Source: Allobosea sp. (GTDB taxonomy: Bacteria > Pseudomonadota > Alphaproteobacteria > Rhizobiales > Beijerinckiaceae). Taken from it: a stretch of 54,314 bases of DNA. Under the pieces are notes generated by a model, which was not told the DNA's origin, searched no databases, and saw nothing but the letters and a program-made list of their open reading frames with translations. This document shows positions 21,426-31,157 of the stretch, piece after piece; the first letter of the stretch is position 1, and each line of letters opens with the position of its first letter. The stretch covers positions 1-54,314 of the forward strand of contig NZ_JAUXYO010000354.1 of the NCBI RefSeq assembly GCF_030694325.1, given 5' to 3'. Both the position numbers and the translations under genes were made by a program.

Positions 21426-22847
21426 ATGACCGCCACCGTCGCCATCATCGGCCGCCCCAATGTCGGCAAGTCGACGCTGTTCAACCGGCTCGTCGGCAAG
21501 AAGCTCGCGCTGGTCGACGACCGGCCCGGCGTGACGCGTGACCGGCGCGAGGGCGAGGCTGCGCTCGGCCATCTGCGCTTCAACATCGTCGATACGGCAG
21601 GGCTCGAAGAGGCCGATCCCGGCTCGCTCGCCGGGCGCATGCGCGCCCAGACCGAGGTGGCGATCGCCCAGGCGGACGTCATCCTGTTCATGATCGACGC
21701 CCGGCTCGGCCTCACGCCGATGGACCAGCCCTTCGCCGATCTCGTCCGCAAATCCGGCAAGCCCGTCATCCTCCTGGCCAACAAGGCGGAAGGCAAGAAG
21801 GGGCTGGACGGCATCTTCGAATCCTACGCTCTGGGCCTGGGCGACCCCGTGCCGTTCTCGGCCGAGCATGGCGAGGGCACCTCCGACCTGCTGGAGGCGC
21901 TGGCGCCTTATGTGGACGTCGAGCCGGAGGAGGAAGAGCCCTTCGACGAGAGCTATGGCGACAAGAAATGGGTCGAGGCGCCGGCCGCCTTTGTCGATGA
22001 GGAGGCGGAGTACAACGACCCCAACAAGCCGCTGCGGGTCACGATCATCGGCCGCCCCAACGCCGGCAAGTCGACGCTGGTCAACAAGATGATCGGCGAG
22101 GAGCGCCTGCTCGTCGGCCCCGAGGCCGGCATCACCCGCGACACCATCTCGGTCGATTATGAATGGCGCGGCCGGCCGGTGAAGCTGTTCGACACCGCCG
22201 GCATGCGCAAGCGCGCCCGGATCGAGGAAAAGCTCGAGAAGATGTCGGTGCAGGATTCGCTCCGCGCGATCCGCTTCGCCGAGGTCGTCGTCGTGCTGCT
22301 CGACGCCACCATCCCCTTCGAGAAGCAGGACCTGACGCTCGTCGACCTGACCGAGCGCGAAGGCCGCTGCGTCGTCATCGGGCTGAACAAGTGGGACCTC
22401 GTCGCCGACAAGAACGGCCTCCTGGCCGAGCTCAAGGAGAAGGCGAGCCATCTCCTGGCGCAGGTCCGTGGCGTCCCGATCATCCCGCTCTCGGGGCTCG
22501 CCGGCGAGGGCATCGACCGGCTGATGCAGGCCGTCTTCACCGCTTATGAGGTCTGGAACCGCCGCGTCTCGACGGCGAAGATCAACCGCTGGCTCGAAGG
22601 CGTGCTCTCGGCCCATCCGCCCCCGGCCGTGGCCGGGCGGCGCATCAAGATCCGCTACATGACGCAGGCCAAGGCGCGCCCGCCGACCTTCGCGCTGTTT
22701 GGCAACCAGCTCGACCATCTGCCGGTGTCCTACACCCGCTATCTGGTCAACAACCTGCGCGAGGCGTTCGACCTGCCGGGTACGCCGATCCGCCTGCACA
22801 CCCGTGGCGGCGAGAACCCCTACGACAAGAACAAGCGCGCGGGGTGA
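21426..22847 (+). CDS. der: ribosome biogenesis GTPase Der (EngA)
   Basis: Two GTPase domains: [16 protein letters not shown] and [25 protein letters not shown] tail. Confidence 0.98.
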   Translation: MTATVAIIGRPNVGKSTLFNRLVGKKLALVDDRPGVTRDRREGEAALGHLRFNIVDTAGLEEADPGSLAGRMRAQTEVAIAQADVILFMIDARLGLTPMDQPFADLVRKSGKPVILLANKAEGKKGLDGIFESYALGLGDPVPFSAEHGEGTSDLLEALAPYVDVEPEEEEPFDESYGDKKWVEAPAAFVDEEAEYNDPNKPLRVTIIGRPNAGKSTLVNKMIGEERLLVGPEAGITRDTISVDYEWRGRPVKLFDTAGMRKRARIEEKLEKMSVQDSLRAIRFAEVVVVLLDATIPFEKQDLTLVDLTEREGRCVVIGLNKWDLVADKNGLLAELKEKASHLLAQVRGVPIIPLSGLAGEGIDRLMQAVFTAYEVWNRRVSTAKINRWLEGVLSAHPPPAVAGRRIKIRYMTQAKARPPTFALFGNQLDHLPVSYTRYLVNNLREAFDLPGTPIRLHTRGGENPYDKNKRAG

Positions 22848-22852
22848 GCCAC

Positions 22853-22937
22853 GCCGTCATGCTCGGGCTTGACCCGAGCATCTCTTGCGGGGGCATTCTC
22901 GTCCGGAGATGGTCGGCTCAAAGCCGACCATGACGGC
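22853..22937. repeat. double-hairpin palindromic element, GCCGTCATGCTCGGGCTTGACCCGAGCATC type
   Basis: GCTCGGGCTTGACCCGAGC hairpin and GGTCGGCTCAAAGCCGACC hairpin bounded by GCCGTCAT / ATGACGGC. Confidence 0.92.
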
Positions 22938-22939
22938 TG

Positions 22940-23680
22940 TCAAGCCGGCATCTGCGGGCTGAGCACCTTGCCCTGCGGGAAGTCGAAAATCTTGCCGCTC
23001 TCGCTCCAGTCGGGCGAGGCTATGGCGACGAGGTGTGGCGCCAGCTCCTCCGGCGTCTTCAGCGTCAGCGGGTCCTCGCCCGGCATGGCTTCCGCCCGCA
23101 TGCGCGTGCGCAGTGGCCCCGGATTGACCATCATGACCTTGAGCGGCGTCGTCGCCGTCTCGGCCGCATAGGTGCGTCCCATCGCCTCGACCGCGGCCTT
23201 GGAGATCGAATAGGGGCCCCAATAGGCGAGACATTTATGCGCCGCGCCCGAGGACATCAGGATGACGCGCCCGGCATCGGAAGCCTGCAGCGCGGGCTCG
23301 ACCGACTTCAGCAGTCGCCAATTGGCCGTAACGTTCGTGTCGAACACCTTGGCCCATTCCTTGGGCGAGGCATGGGTCAGCGGCGACAGCGGGCCGAGGA
23401 TGCCGGCATTGGCCAAGAGGATGTCGAGCTTGCCCCAGCGCTGCAGCAGGGCCGGGCCGAGCTTCTCGACCGCAGCAGCGTCGCCGAGATCAAGCGGCAC
23501 CAGCGTGGCGTTTCCGCCCTCGGCTCGGATCTCGTCGTCGAGTTCCTCCAGCGCACCGCTGGTGCGCGCCAGCGCGACGACATGGGCGCCGGCTTTGGCG
23601 AAGGCGAGCGCAGCGGCCCGACCGATGCCGCGAGAGGCGCCGGTGACGAGCGCAACGCGCCCGGAGAGAGGTTGGGTCAT
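22940..23680 (-). CDS. SDR family oxidoreductase
   Basis: VALVTGASRGIGRAAALAFAKAGAHVV, NAGILG, YSISKAAVEAMGRTYA. Confidence 0.93.
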   Translation of the reverse strand: MTQPLSGRVALVTGASRGIGRAAALAFAKAGAHVVALARTSGALEELDDEIRAEGGNATLVPLDLGDAAAVEKLGPALLQRWGKLDILLANAGILGPLSPLTHASPKEWAKVFDTNVTANWRLLKSVEPALQASDAGRVILMSSGAAHKCLAYWGPYSISKAAVEAMGRTYAAETATTPLKVMMVNPGPLRTRMRAEAMPGEDPLTLKTPEELAPHLVAIASPDWSESGKIFDFPQGKVLSPQMPA

Positions 23681-23702
23681 TCCTGGTCCCCCATGCCCAC
23701 AT

Positions 23703-23826
23703 CCGCAGCCCTCATCCTGAGGAGCGCCAAAGGCGCGTCTCGAAGGATGCTCAAATGGGCTCCAGAGAAATCTGGATCATCCTTCGAGACGCCGCGTTCC
23801 GCGGCTCCTCAGGATGAGGGCTGCGG
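23703..23826. repeat. palindromic element, CCTCATCCTGAGGAGC type
   Basis: 23-bp perfect terminal arms CCGCAGCCCTCATCCTGAGGAGC / GCTCCTCAGGATGAGGGCTGCGG plus internal GCGTCTCGAAGGATG / CATCCTTCGAGACGC. Confidence 0.95.
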
Positions 23827-23843
23827 AGAGGACGGCCTCTCGA

Positions 23844-25334
23844 TCAGCCCGCTTCCGCCAGCAGCGAGATCTGCTGCTTGGCACTCTCGCCGATCACGTC
23901 GGTCAGCGAGGTCGGATAGTCGCCGGTGAAGCAGTGATCGGTGAACTGCGGCCGGGCCGGGTCGCGACGTTCATGGCCCATGGCGCGGTAGAGACCGTCG
24001 ACCGAGATGAAGGCGAGCGAATCCGCGCCGACGAACTCCCGCATCTCTTCGAGCGAATGTGTCGCCGCGAGCAGCTTCTCGCGGTCGGGCGTGTCGATGC
24101 CATAATAGTCGGGATGGGTGATCGGCGGCGAGGAGATGCGGAAATGCACCTCGCGCGCCCCGGCCTCGCGCATCATCTTCACGATCTTGAACGAGGTCGT
24201 CCCGCGCACGATCGAATCGTCGACGAGCACGATGCTCTTGCCCTCGACCACCGAGCGATTGGCGGAATGCTTCAGCTTGACGCCGAGCTCGCGCACCTTC
24301 TGCGTCGGCTCGATGAAGGTCCGGCCGACATAATGGTTGCGGATGATGCCGAGCTCGAAGGGAATGCCGCTCGCCTGCGCGTAGCCCAGAGCCGCCGGCA
24401 CGCCGGAATCGGGCACCGGCACGATCACGTCGGCATTGGCGGGCGATTCGAGGGCGAGCTGCGCCCCCATCGCCTTGCGGCGTTCATAGATGCTGCGGCC
24501 CTTCACGATCGAATCGGGACGGGCGAAATAGATGTATTCGAAGATGCAGGGCCGCTCCGGCACCGCCGGGAAGGGCTTGTGGCTCTCGATGCCGCTCTCC
24601 GAGATGACGACGACCTCGCCGTTTTCGATCTCGCGGATGAAGCGCGCGCCGATGATGTCGAGCGCGCAGGTCTCCGAGGTCAGGATCGGCGCGCCGTCGA
24701 GCTCGCCCAGCACCAGCGGGCGGATGCCGAGCGGATCGCGCGCGCCGATCAGCTTCTTGTTGGTGATGCCGACGAAGGCATAGGCGCCCTCGATCTGGCG
24801 GATCGCCTCGACGAAGCGCTCGATGAAGCGCGGCTTGCGGCTGCGCGCCACGAGATGCAGCAGCACCTCGGTGTCGGAGGTCGACTGGTAGATCGCCCCG
24901 TCCCGCACGAGATTGCGCCGCAGGGTCAGCCCGTTGGTCAGGTTGCCGTTATGGGCGACCGCGAAGCCGCCGCCATGCAGCTCCGCGAAGAGCGGCTGGA
25001 CATTGCGCAGGATCGTTTCGCCGGTCGTCGAATAGCGGACATGGCCGACGGCCTGCGAACCCTTCAGCTTGTCGATCACCGAGGCCTCGGAAAAGGCGTC
25101 GCCGACGAGGCCCAGCCGGCGCTCGGAATGGAAGCGACCGCCGTCGAAGGTGACGATGCCCGCCGCTTCCTGGCCGCGATGCTGGAGCGCATGCAGGCCC
25201 AGCGCCGTCAGCGCTGCCGCATCGGCATGGCCGAAAATGCCGAAGACGCCGCATTCCTCGCGCAGCCGGTCGGCATAGGGATCGAAGGGGGCGTCGCTGG
25301 CGCTGGCCTTCGTCGAGGATTCTGCGACCATCAC
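23844..25334 (-). CDS. purF: amidophosphoribosyltransferase
   Basis: ECGVFGIFGHADAAALTALGLHALQHRGQEAAGI; VLVDDSIVRGTTSFKIVKMMREAGAREVHFRISSPP. Confidence 0.98.
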   Translation of the reverse strand: MMVAESSTKASASDAPFDPYADRLREECGVFGIFGHADAAALTALGLHALQHRGQEAAGIVTFDGGRFHSERRLGLVGDAFSEASVIDKLKGSQAVGHVRYSTTGETILRNVQPLFAELHGGGFAVAHNGNLTNGLTLRRNLVRDGAIYQSTSDTEVLLHLVARSRKPRFIERFVEAIRQIEGAYAFVGITNKKLIGARDPLGIRPLVLGELDGAPILTSETCALDIIGARFIREIENGEVVVISESGIESHKPFPAVPERPCIFEYIYFARPDSIVKGRSIYERRKAMGAQLALESPANADVIVPVPDSGVPAALGYAQASGIPFELGIIRNHYVGRTFIEPTQKVRELGVKLKHSANRSVVEGKSIVLVDDSIVRGTTSFKIVKMMREAGAREVHFRISSPPITHPDYYGIDTPDREKLLAATHSLEEMREFVGADSLAFISVDGLYRAMGHERRDPARPQFTDHCFTGDYPTSLTDVIGESAKQQISLLAEAG

Positions 25335-25374
25335 GGGGCTCCTGAAAGCGGGACGACAGGCTTCTACGTGCGAA

Positions 25375-26058
25375 TTACGGGCGAGTTGGGGCGGGGGTGG
25401 CCGGGCGCGTGCCGTCGATGGCGCGCTGCAGCGCCTGGCGGTCCGTGGCGTTGGGCGCCTCGGTCCGGCGCTGCGGCTCGGTTCCAGGAGCCGTGGGCTG
25501 GCGCGGCTCCTCTGCGGGGGCTTCCGTCGGTTCGCCCTCGCCCTTGGGCTTCAGCAGCTTCTTGATGAAGTCGGCGTTCACGTCCTGCGGCAGCATCGCC
25601 AGCAGCGAGCGACCGGTCTCCTCGAGCATCGGCTTGGCCTTGGCGTCGCGGGCCCAGGGCGGCATGTTCTTGTCGCCCATCAGCGCGGCGAAGAAGAGAT
25701 AGCCGATCACCGCCAGCAGCAGGCCGCGGCCGGCGCCGAAGACGAAGCCCAGCGTCCGGTCGAGGGCGCCGATCCGGGAATCGAGCACGAAATCCGAGAT
25801 CCGTGCCGTCACCAGCGAGACCACGATCAGCGTCACCAGGAACAGCGAGGCGATCGAGGCGATGAGCGCGATCATGTCGTTGGGGATGTACTGCTTCAGG
25901 ATCGGCAGCAGCTGCGGGTGGAACACCCAGGCGACGGCCGCGGCGGCCGCCCAGGAGGCGATCGCGAGCACCTCGCGGGTGAGCCCGCGCACCGCCGCCA
26001 GCAAAGCCGAGATCAGAATCACGCCGATGACGACGAGATCGAGAATGGTCACAGGCAT
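25375..26058 (-). CDS. cvpA: CvpA family protein
   Basis: MPVTILDLVVIGVILISALLAAVRGLTREVLAIASWAAAAAVAW; directly upstream of purF. Confidence 0.93.
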   Translation of the reverse strand: MPVTILDLVVIGVILISALLAAVRGLTREVLAIASWAAAAAVAWVFHPQLLPILKQYIPNDMIALIASIASLFLVTLIVVSLVTARISDFVLDSRIGALDRTLGFVFGAGRGLLLAVIGYLFFAALMGDKNMPPWARDAKAKPMLEETGRSLLAMLPQDVNADFIKKLLKPKGEGEPTEAPAEEPRQPTAPGTEPQRRTEAPNATDRQALQRAIDGTRPATPAPTRP

Positions 26059-26164
26059 GGATGAGCCGCTTCGTTATGGTCTCGGAATGGCCTGCAACAG
26101 ATGGGCTGGCCGCATCGGGTTTGCTATACGCGCTCGCGCCCGTTGCGTCACTATTGCGACACCG

Positions 26165-27562
26165 TCATTTCGCATCGCGGCGGGGCGCCCGCGCTGCGAT
26201 ATCGGCAACGAGTTCCGTGACATGGCCGAAGCGCCGCAGCGACAGGCCGTCGCCGTCGCCGGCCTCGGCGCCGCCGGAGGGCATCAGGGCGGCCTCGAAA
26301 CCAAGCTTGGAGGCTTCGCGCAGCCGCGCCGCCGCGACGGAAACCGGCCGGATCGCACCGGAAAGCGCGATTTCGCCGAAATAGACCGATTCGGGCGGCA
26401 GGATCGCCCCTGTCAGCGAGGACACCAGCGCGGCGGCCACGGCGAGATCGGCGGCCGGCTCGTTGACCCGCAATCCGCCGGCGACGTTGAGATAGACGTC
26501 GTGCTGCCCCAGCCGCAGCCCGCCATGCGTCTCGAGCACGGCCAGCACCATCGACAGGCGGCTGTTCTCCCAGCCGACGACCGCGCGCCGCGGCGTGCCG
26601 AGCGAGGTCGGCGCTACCAGCGCCTGGATCTCGACCAGAACCGGGCGCGTGCCCTCCATGCCGGCGAAGACGGCGGCTCCCGGCGCAGCCTGATCGCGCC
26701 CGGCCAGGAACAGGGCGGAGGGGTTCGAGACCTCGGAGAGGCCCTTGCCGGTCATCTCGAAGACGCCGATCTCGTCGGTGGCGCCGAAGCGGTTCTTCTG
26801 GCCGCGCAGGATGCGGAACGCGTGCGCCCCTTCGCCCTCGAAGGACAGGACGGCATCGACCATGTGCTCGACCACGCGTGGGCCTGCGATCTGGCCGTCC
26901 TTGGTGACGTGGCCGACCAGGATCATGCAGGCACCGCTCGTCTTGGCGTAGCGGATCAGCGCCTGGGCCGAGCCGCGCACCTGCGTCACCGTTCCCGGCG
27001 CGCTCTCGACCTCGCCCGACCACATCGTCTGGATCGAATCGATCACCACCAGCGCCGGCCGCGGTCCCTGGCCGAGGGTGGCGACGATGTCCTCGACATT
27101 GGTTTCGGCCGCCAGCTCGACCGGCGCGTCGGACAGCCCCATGCGCTCGGCACGCAGCCGGACCTGCCCGGTCGATTCCTCGCCCGAGACATAGACGACG
27201 CGTCGTCCGGCAGAGGCCAGCGCCGCGCAGGCCTGCATCAGCAGAGTCGACTTGCCGATGCCCGGATCGCCGCCGATCAGCAGCACCGAGCCCGGCACGA
27301 AGCCGCCACCCGTGACGCGGTCGAGTTCACCGATGCCGGAGACGATGCGCGGCGCGTCCTGGGTCTCACCCTTCAGCCCTTCCAGCGCGAAGACGCGCCC
27401 GCGAGGCCGGCCCCCCGAGGCGCCGCGCGCGCCGGGAACCGGCGCGGCCTGCGCCTCCTCCGACAGCGACGACCAGGTGCCGCAGGCGTCGCACTTGCCC
27501 TGCCAGCGGTGATAGACCGCCCCGCAGGCCTGGCAGGTATAGGTGGGACCGCGCTTGGCCAT
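26165..27562 (-). CDS. radA: DNA repair protein RadA
   Basis: MAKRGPTYTCQACGAVYHRWQGKCDACGTW zinc finger; GGDPGIGKSTLLMQ; KNRFG motif. Confidence 0.97.
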   Translation of the reverse strand: MAKRGPTYTCQACGAVYHRWQGKCDACGTWSSLSEEAQAAPVPGARGASGGRPRGRVFALEGLKGETQDAPRIVSGIGELDRVTGGGFVPGSVLLIGGDPGIGKSTLLMQACAALASAGRRVVYVSGEESTGQVRLRAERMGLSDAPVELAAETNVEDIVATLGQGPRPALVVIDSIQTMWSGEVESAPGTVTQVRGSAQALIRYAKTSGACMILVGHVTKDGQIAGPRVVEHMVDAVLSFEGEGAHAFRILRGQKNRFGATDEIGVFEMTGKGLSEVSNPSALFLAGRDQAAPGAAVFAGMEGTRPVLVEIQALVAPTSLGTPRRAVVGWENSRLSMVLAVLETHGGLRLGQHDVYLNVAGGLRVNEPAADLAVAAALVSSLTGAILPPESVYFGEIALSGAIRPVSVAAARLREASKLGFEAALMPSGGAEAGDGDGLSLRRFGHVTELVADIAARAPRRDAK

Positions 27563-27569
27563 CGCTAAA

Positions 27570-27704
27570 CTGTCATTCCGGGGCTTCGCTTCAGCGAAGA
27601 ACCCGGAACCCACGACCGGGCGTGCGCTCGCCACCGGGCTCGGCAAAGGTCGAGGCCCGTTGTGGGTTCCGGGTTCACGGCCGCGCCGTGCCCCGGAATG
27701 ACAG
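27570..27704. repeat. palindromic element, CTGTCATTCCGGGG...CCCCGGAATGACAG type
   Basis: 14-bp perfect terminal inverted repeat; internal CCCGGAACCCAC / GTGGGTTCCGGG. Confidence 0.93.
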
Positions 27705-27718
27705 CGCAGCCGCTCATC

Positions 27719-28849
27719 TCAAACGCCGACATAGCGCCGCGCATGGCGCCGTCCGAGACTGGTCAGGATCTCGTAGCCGATGGTCTTTGCACCGGCGCCG
27801 ACCGCATCGAGATCGAGCGCGCCGCCGATCAGCGTCACCGGATCGCCCCGCTTCACCGACGCCGAGGGCAGATCCGTCACGTCGATGATGACCAGATCCA
27901 TCGAGACCGTGCCGACGAAGGGGCACACCACACCATCGACGATCGCGCTGCCACCCGGACTGATATCGGTCCCGCTCGCATTGCGCGGATAGCCGTCGGC
28001 ATAGCCGAGGCAGATCGTGGCGAGCCGGCTGTCGCGCTTGGCCGTCCAGCGCCCGTTATAGCCGACCTGCGTGCCGGCCCGGACGTCGCGCAGCTGCAGG
28101 ATGCGCGAGGTGAGGCCGACCACGGCCCGCATTGGATTGGGCCGGCCCGGCGTCGGATTGCCGCCATAGAGCGCATAGCCGGGACGCGTCAGCTGATAGG
28201 AGGGGCAATCCTTCAGGAAATGCCCCGAGGAGTTCTTCAGCGAGGCCGGGATGCCGGGCAGTGCGTTGGCGATGGCGGCGAAGGCGGCCATCTGGCGCGC
28301 ATTGGCCGGGTCCGCCTCGTCTTCCGAGGAGGCGAAATGGCTCATCACCAGCCCGATCCCCGCCGCGTCGATCTCGGTCCGGAAGGCTGAGACGACGTCA
28401 GCGCCGTCGCCCGCGGGAAAGCCGAGCCGGTTCATGCCGGTGTCGAGATGCAGGGCTGCAGGCCTGCCGCGCGCCCCGCCGGCGCGGAAGCCTGCCCATT
28501 CCCGCAGCTCCTCGGGCGAGCCGAGAACGGGCGAGAGGTCATGCTCGGCATAGCGGCCGCAACTGCCGGGCAGCAATCCGTTGAGGATGTAGATCGTGGC
28601 GTCCGGCGCCACCGCGCGGGCACGGACGCCTTCGGAGAGATGGGCGACGAAGAAGCTCCGGCAGCCGGCGGCGGCGAGCGCGGTCACCGCGGGCTCGATC
28701 CCGATGCCATAGGCATTGGCCTTGACGACGGCAGCGGCTTCCGTGCCAGCCTGGGCCTGGAGCGCGCGCCAGTTGGCGACGAGCGCGCCGAGGTCGATCG
28801 TCAGGATGGTGCCGCAGGTTTCGGCATCGGGTGTGTCGAAGGGGCTCAT
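27719..28849 (-). CDS. alr: alanine racemase
   Basis: ILTIDLGALVANWRALQAQAGTEAAAVVKANAYGIG PLP motif; start overlaps dnaB stop. Confidence 0.95.
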   Translation of the reverse strand: MSPFDTPDAETCGTILTIDLGALVANWRALQAQAGTEAAAVVKANAYGIGIEPAVTALAAAGCRSFFVAHLSEGVRARAVAPDATIYILNGLLPGSCGRYAEHDLSPVLGSPEELREWAGFRAGGARGRPAALHLDTGMNRLGFPAGDGADVVSAFRTEIDAAGIGLVMSHFASSEDEADPANARQMAAFAAIANALPGIPASLKNSSGHFLKDCPSYQLTRPGYALYGGNPTPGRPNPMRAVVGLTSRILQLRDVRAGTQVGYNGRWTAKRDSRLATICLGYADGYPRNASGTDISPGGSAIVDGVVCPFVGTVSMDLVIIDVTDLPSASVKRGDPVTLIGGALDLDAVGAGAKTIGYEILTSLGRRHARRYVGV

Positions 28850-30339
28850 TCGCGGTCCGGGAGGCGCATTTCGTCGGCCCGGTCGGAGAAGCGTGTCACC
28901 TCGGCGTCGAACTGCAGCGCGATCGCCCCTGTCGGGCCGTGGCGCTGCTTGCCGATGATGAGCTCGGCCACGCCATGGGCGGCCTCCATCTCGATCTGCC
29001 ACTTGTTGTGTTCTTCGGTGCCGGGGCGCGGCTCCTTGCCCTTGAGGTAGTACTCGTCGCGATAGACGAACATCACCACGTCGGCGTCCTGCTCGATCGA
29101 GCCGGATTCACGCAGGTCCGAGAGCTGCGGGCGCTTGTCGTCGCGGCTCTCGACCTGGCGCGAGAGCTGCGAGAGCGCCACGATCGGCACCGCCAGCTCC
29201 TTGGCGAGCGCCTTCAGGCTGGTCGTGATCTCGGTCAGCTCCTGCACGCGGTTCTGGCCGTTCTTGGCCGAGCCGGAGAGAAGCTGGAGGTAGTCGATGA
29301 ACAGGACGTCGAGCCCCTTCTGGCGCTTGAGGCGGCGCGCCCGGGCGACGAGCTGGGCGATCGAGATGCCGCCGGTCTGGTCGATATAGAGCGGCAGCTT
29401 CTCGATCTGGGCGGCGACGTCGGTCAGCCGCGCGAACTCGGCCTCGGTGATGCGGCCCTGCCGGATCTTATAGGAGGAGATGCCCGACTGCTCGGCGACG
29501 ATACGCGTCGCGAGCTGGTCCGCCGACATTTCGAGCGAGAAGAAGGCGACGATTCCGCCATCGACCGTCTTGATCGTGCCGTCGGTCTGGCGCTCGCCGC
29601 GCCAGGCCTTTGCGATGTTGAAAGCGATGTTGGTGGCGAGCGACGTCTTGCCCATGGCCGGGCGGCCGGCAAGCACGATCAGGTCGGAGGGCTGCAGGCC
29701 GCCCATGCGCTGGTCGAGATCGCGCAGGCCCGACGAGATGCCCGACAGCCCGCCTGCGCGCTGATAGGCGTTCGCGGCCATGTCGATGGCGGTGTAGAGC
29801 GCGGCGTCGAACTTCTGGAAGCCGCCTTCGTAACGGCCCTTTTCCGCCAGCTCGTAGAGCTTGCGCTCGGCCTCCTCGATCTGCTCGCGCGGCGGCATGT
29901 CGACCGGCGCATCATAGGCGACATTGACCAGTTCCTCGCCGACGCCGATCAATTGCCGCCGGATCGCCAGCTCGTAGATCGTGCGGCCGTAATCGCCCGC
30001 ATTGATCACGGTGGTCGCCTCGGCGGCGAGCCGCGCCAGATATTGCGACGCCGTCAGCCCGCCGAGGTCGATCTCGCCGACGAAGGTCTTGAGCGTGATC
30101 GGCGTCGCGATCTTGCCGGCCCGGATCAGGCTGGCCGTCAGCTCGAAGACGCGCTGGTGGATGGGCTCGAAGAAGTGGTCCGGCAGCAGGAAATCGGAGA
30201 CGCGGTAGAACGCGTCGTTGTTCACAAGGATGGCGCCCAGCAGAGCCTGCTCCGCCTCGATGTTGTGCGGCTGGACGCGATATTCGGCCTCGCGGGTCTC
30301 GAGACGGGTGACGAGGGCGGTTGCTGTGGCCATGGCCAA
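28846..30339 (-). CDS. dnaB: replicative DNA helicase
   Basis: PHNIEAEQALLGAILVNN; LAGRPAMGKTSLATNIA; LFIDYLQLL; LSQLSRQVESRDDKRPQLSDLRESGSIEQDADVVMF. Confidence 0.98.
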   Translation of the reverse strand: MAMATATALVTRLETREAEYRVQPHNIEAEQALLGAILVNNDAFYRVSDFLLPDHFFEPIHQRVFELTASLIRAGKIATPITLKTFVGEIDLGGLTASQYLARLAAEATTVINAGDYGRTIYELAIRRQLIGVGEELVNVAYDAPVDMPPREQIEEAERKLYELAEKGRYEGGFQKFDAALYTAIDMAANAYQRAGGLSGISSGLRDLDQRMGGLQPSDLIVLAGRPAMGKTSLATNIAFNIAKAWRGERQTDGTIKTVDGGIVAFFSLEMSADQLATRIVAEQSGISSYKIRQGRITEAEFARLTDVAAQIEKLPLYIDQTGGISIAQLVARARRLKRQKGLDVLFIDYLQLLSGSAKNGQNRVQELTEITTSLKALAKELAVPIVALSQLSRQVESRDDKRPQLSDLRESGSIEQDADVVMFVYRDEYYLKGKEPRPGTEEHNKWQIEMEAAHGVAELIIGKQRHGPTGAIALQFDAEVTRFSDRADEMRLPDRE

Positions 30340-30476
30340 TCGGGTGCGATCGATTTTAAATGCTGGCTCGACCCGCTAGCACAGGCAACGGAATGTCGCA
30401 GAGCTGAGTCGAGATAGGTGTAATCTACCACGCCGCCCATTTGTGCCAGCAGTCTTCCCCGCATTTCACAGCTTGC

Positions 30477-30507
30477 CAAAAGAAAGGCGCCGCGTTGCCG
30501 CGGCGCC
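30477..30507 (-). terminator. intrinsic terminator downstream of rplI
   Basis: GGCGCCGCG-TTGC-CGCGGCGCC 9-bp stem (30486-30507); minus-strand T-rich tail TTTCTTTTGG. Confidence 0.75.
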
Positions 30508-30534
30508 CTTGACTCGATCAAGTAAGTCCTGATC

Positions 30535-31098
30535 TCAGCGGTCGTCCTCGCCGGCTTCCGCCAGTGCCGCGCCGACCTCGAGGCCCAGATCGTCGAGATC
30601 GAACTCCTCGCGGGCCGTGACGTTCTCGCCGCGCACCTGGCGCTCGGCTTCCTCGGCGGAGCGGGCGACGTTGACCGTGACCTTCACCGCCACTTCCGGA
30701 TGCAGCACGACCGGGACCGTGTGCAGGCCGAGCGTCTTGATCGGCGCGTTCAGGGTGATCTGGCTGCGGGCGACGTTGAAGCCTTCGCCGGTCAGCGCGT
30801 CGGCGATGTCGCGGGTCGAGACCGACCCGTAGAGCACGCCGGACTCGCCCGACTGGCGCAGCATCACGACACTCAGGCCGTCGAGCGTCTCGGCGACCGC
30901 TTCGGCCTCCGACTTCAGCTCGAGATTGCGGGTCTCGAGCTCGATCTTCTGGCTCTCGAAGCGCTTGCGGTTCTCCTCGGTGGCGCGCAGCGCCTTGCCG
31001 CGGGCGAGCAGGTAGTTGCGGCCGAAGCCGTCGCGGACGCGCACGACGTCGCCCATCTGGCCGAGCTTGGCGACGCGTTCGAGCAGGATCACTTCCAT
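30535..31098 (-). CDS. rplI: 50S ribosomal protein L9
   Basis: [48 protein letters not shown]. Confidence 0.97.
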   Translation of the reverse strand: MEVILLERVAKLGQMGDVVRVRDGFGRNYLLARGKALRATEENRKRFESQKIELETRNLELKSEAEAVAETLDGLSVVMLRQSGESGVLYGSVSTRDIADALTGEGFNVARSQITLNAPIKTLGLHTVPVVLHPEVAVKVTVNVARSAEEAERQVRGENVTAREEFDLDDLGLEVGAALAEAGEDDR

Positions 31099-31157
31099 GG
31101 TGTCGTTCCTTCGAGGGTTGAGGTCTTCGAGATCTCTTGAAACCGGGGCGAGGGCCC

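Noticed and set aside
23814-25565. 583-aa plus-strand ORF
   Set aside because: Antisense to purF; mirror-frame artefact
13321-27704. Palindromic elements as MITE or CRISPR remnants
   Set aside because: No regular spacing, no visible target-site duplication and no spacer structure; REP-like palindromes are a better description
28831-30417. 528-aa plus-strand ORF
   Set aside because: Antisense to dnaB; mirror-frame artefact
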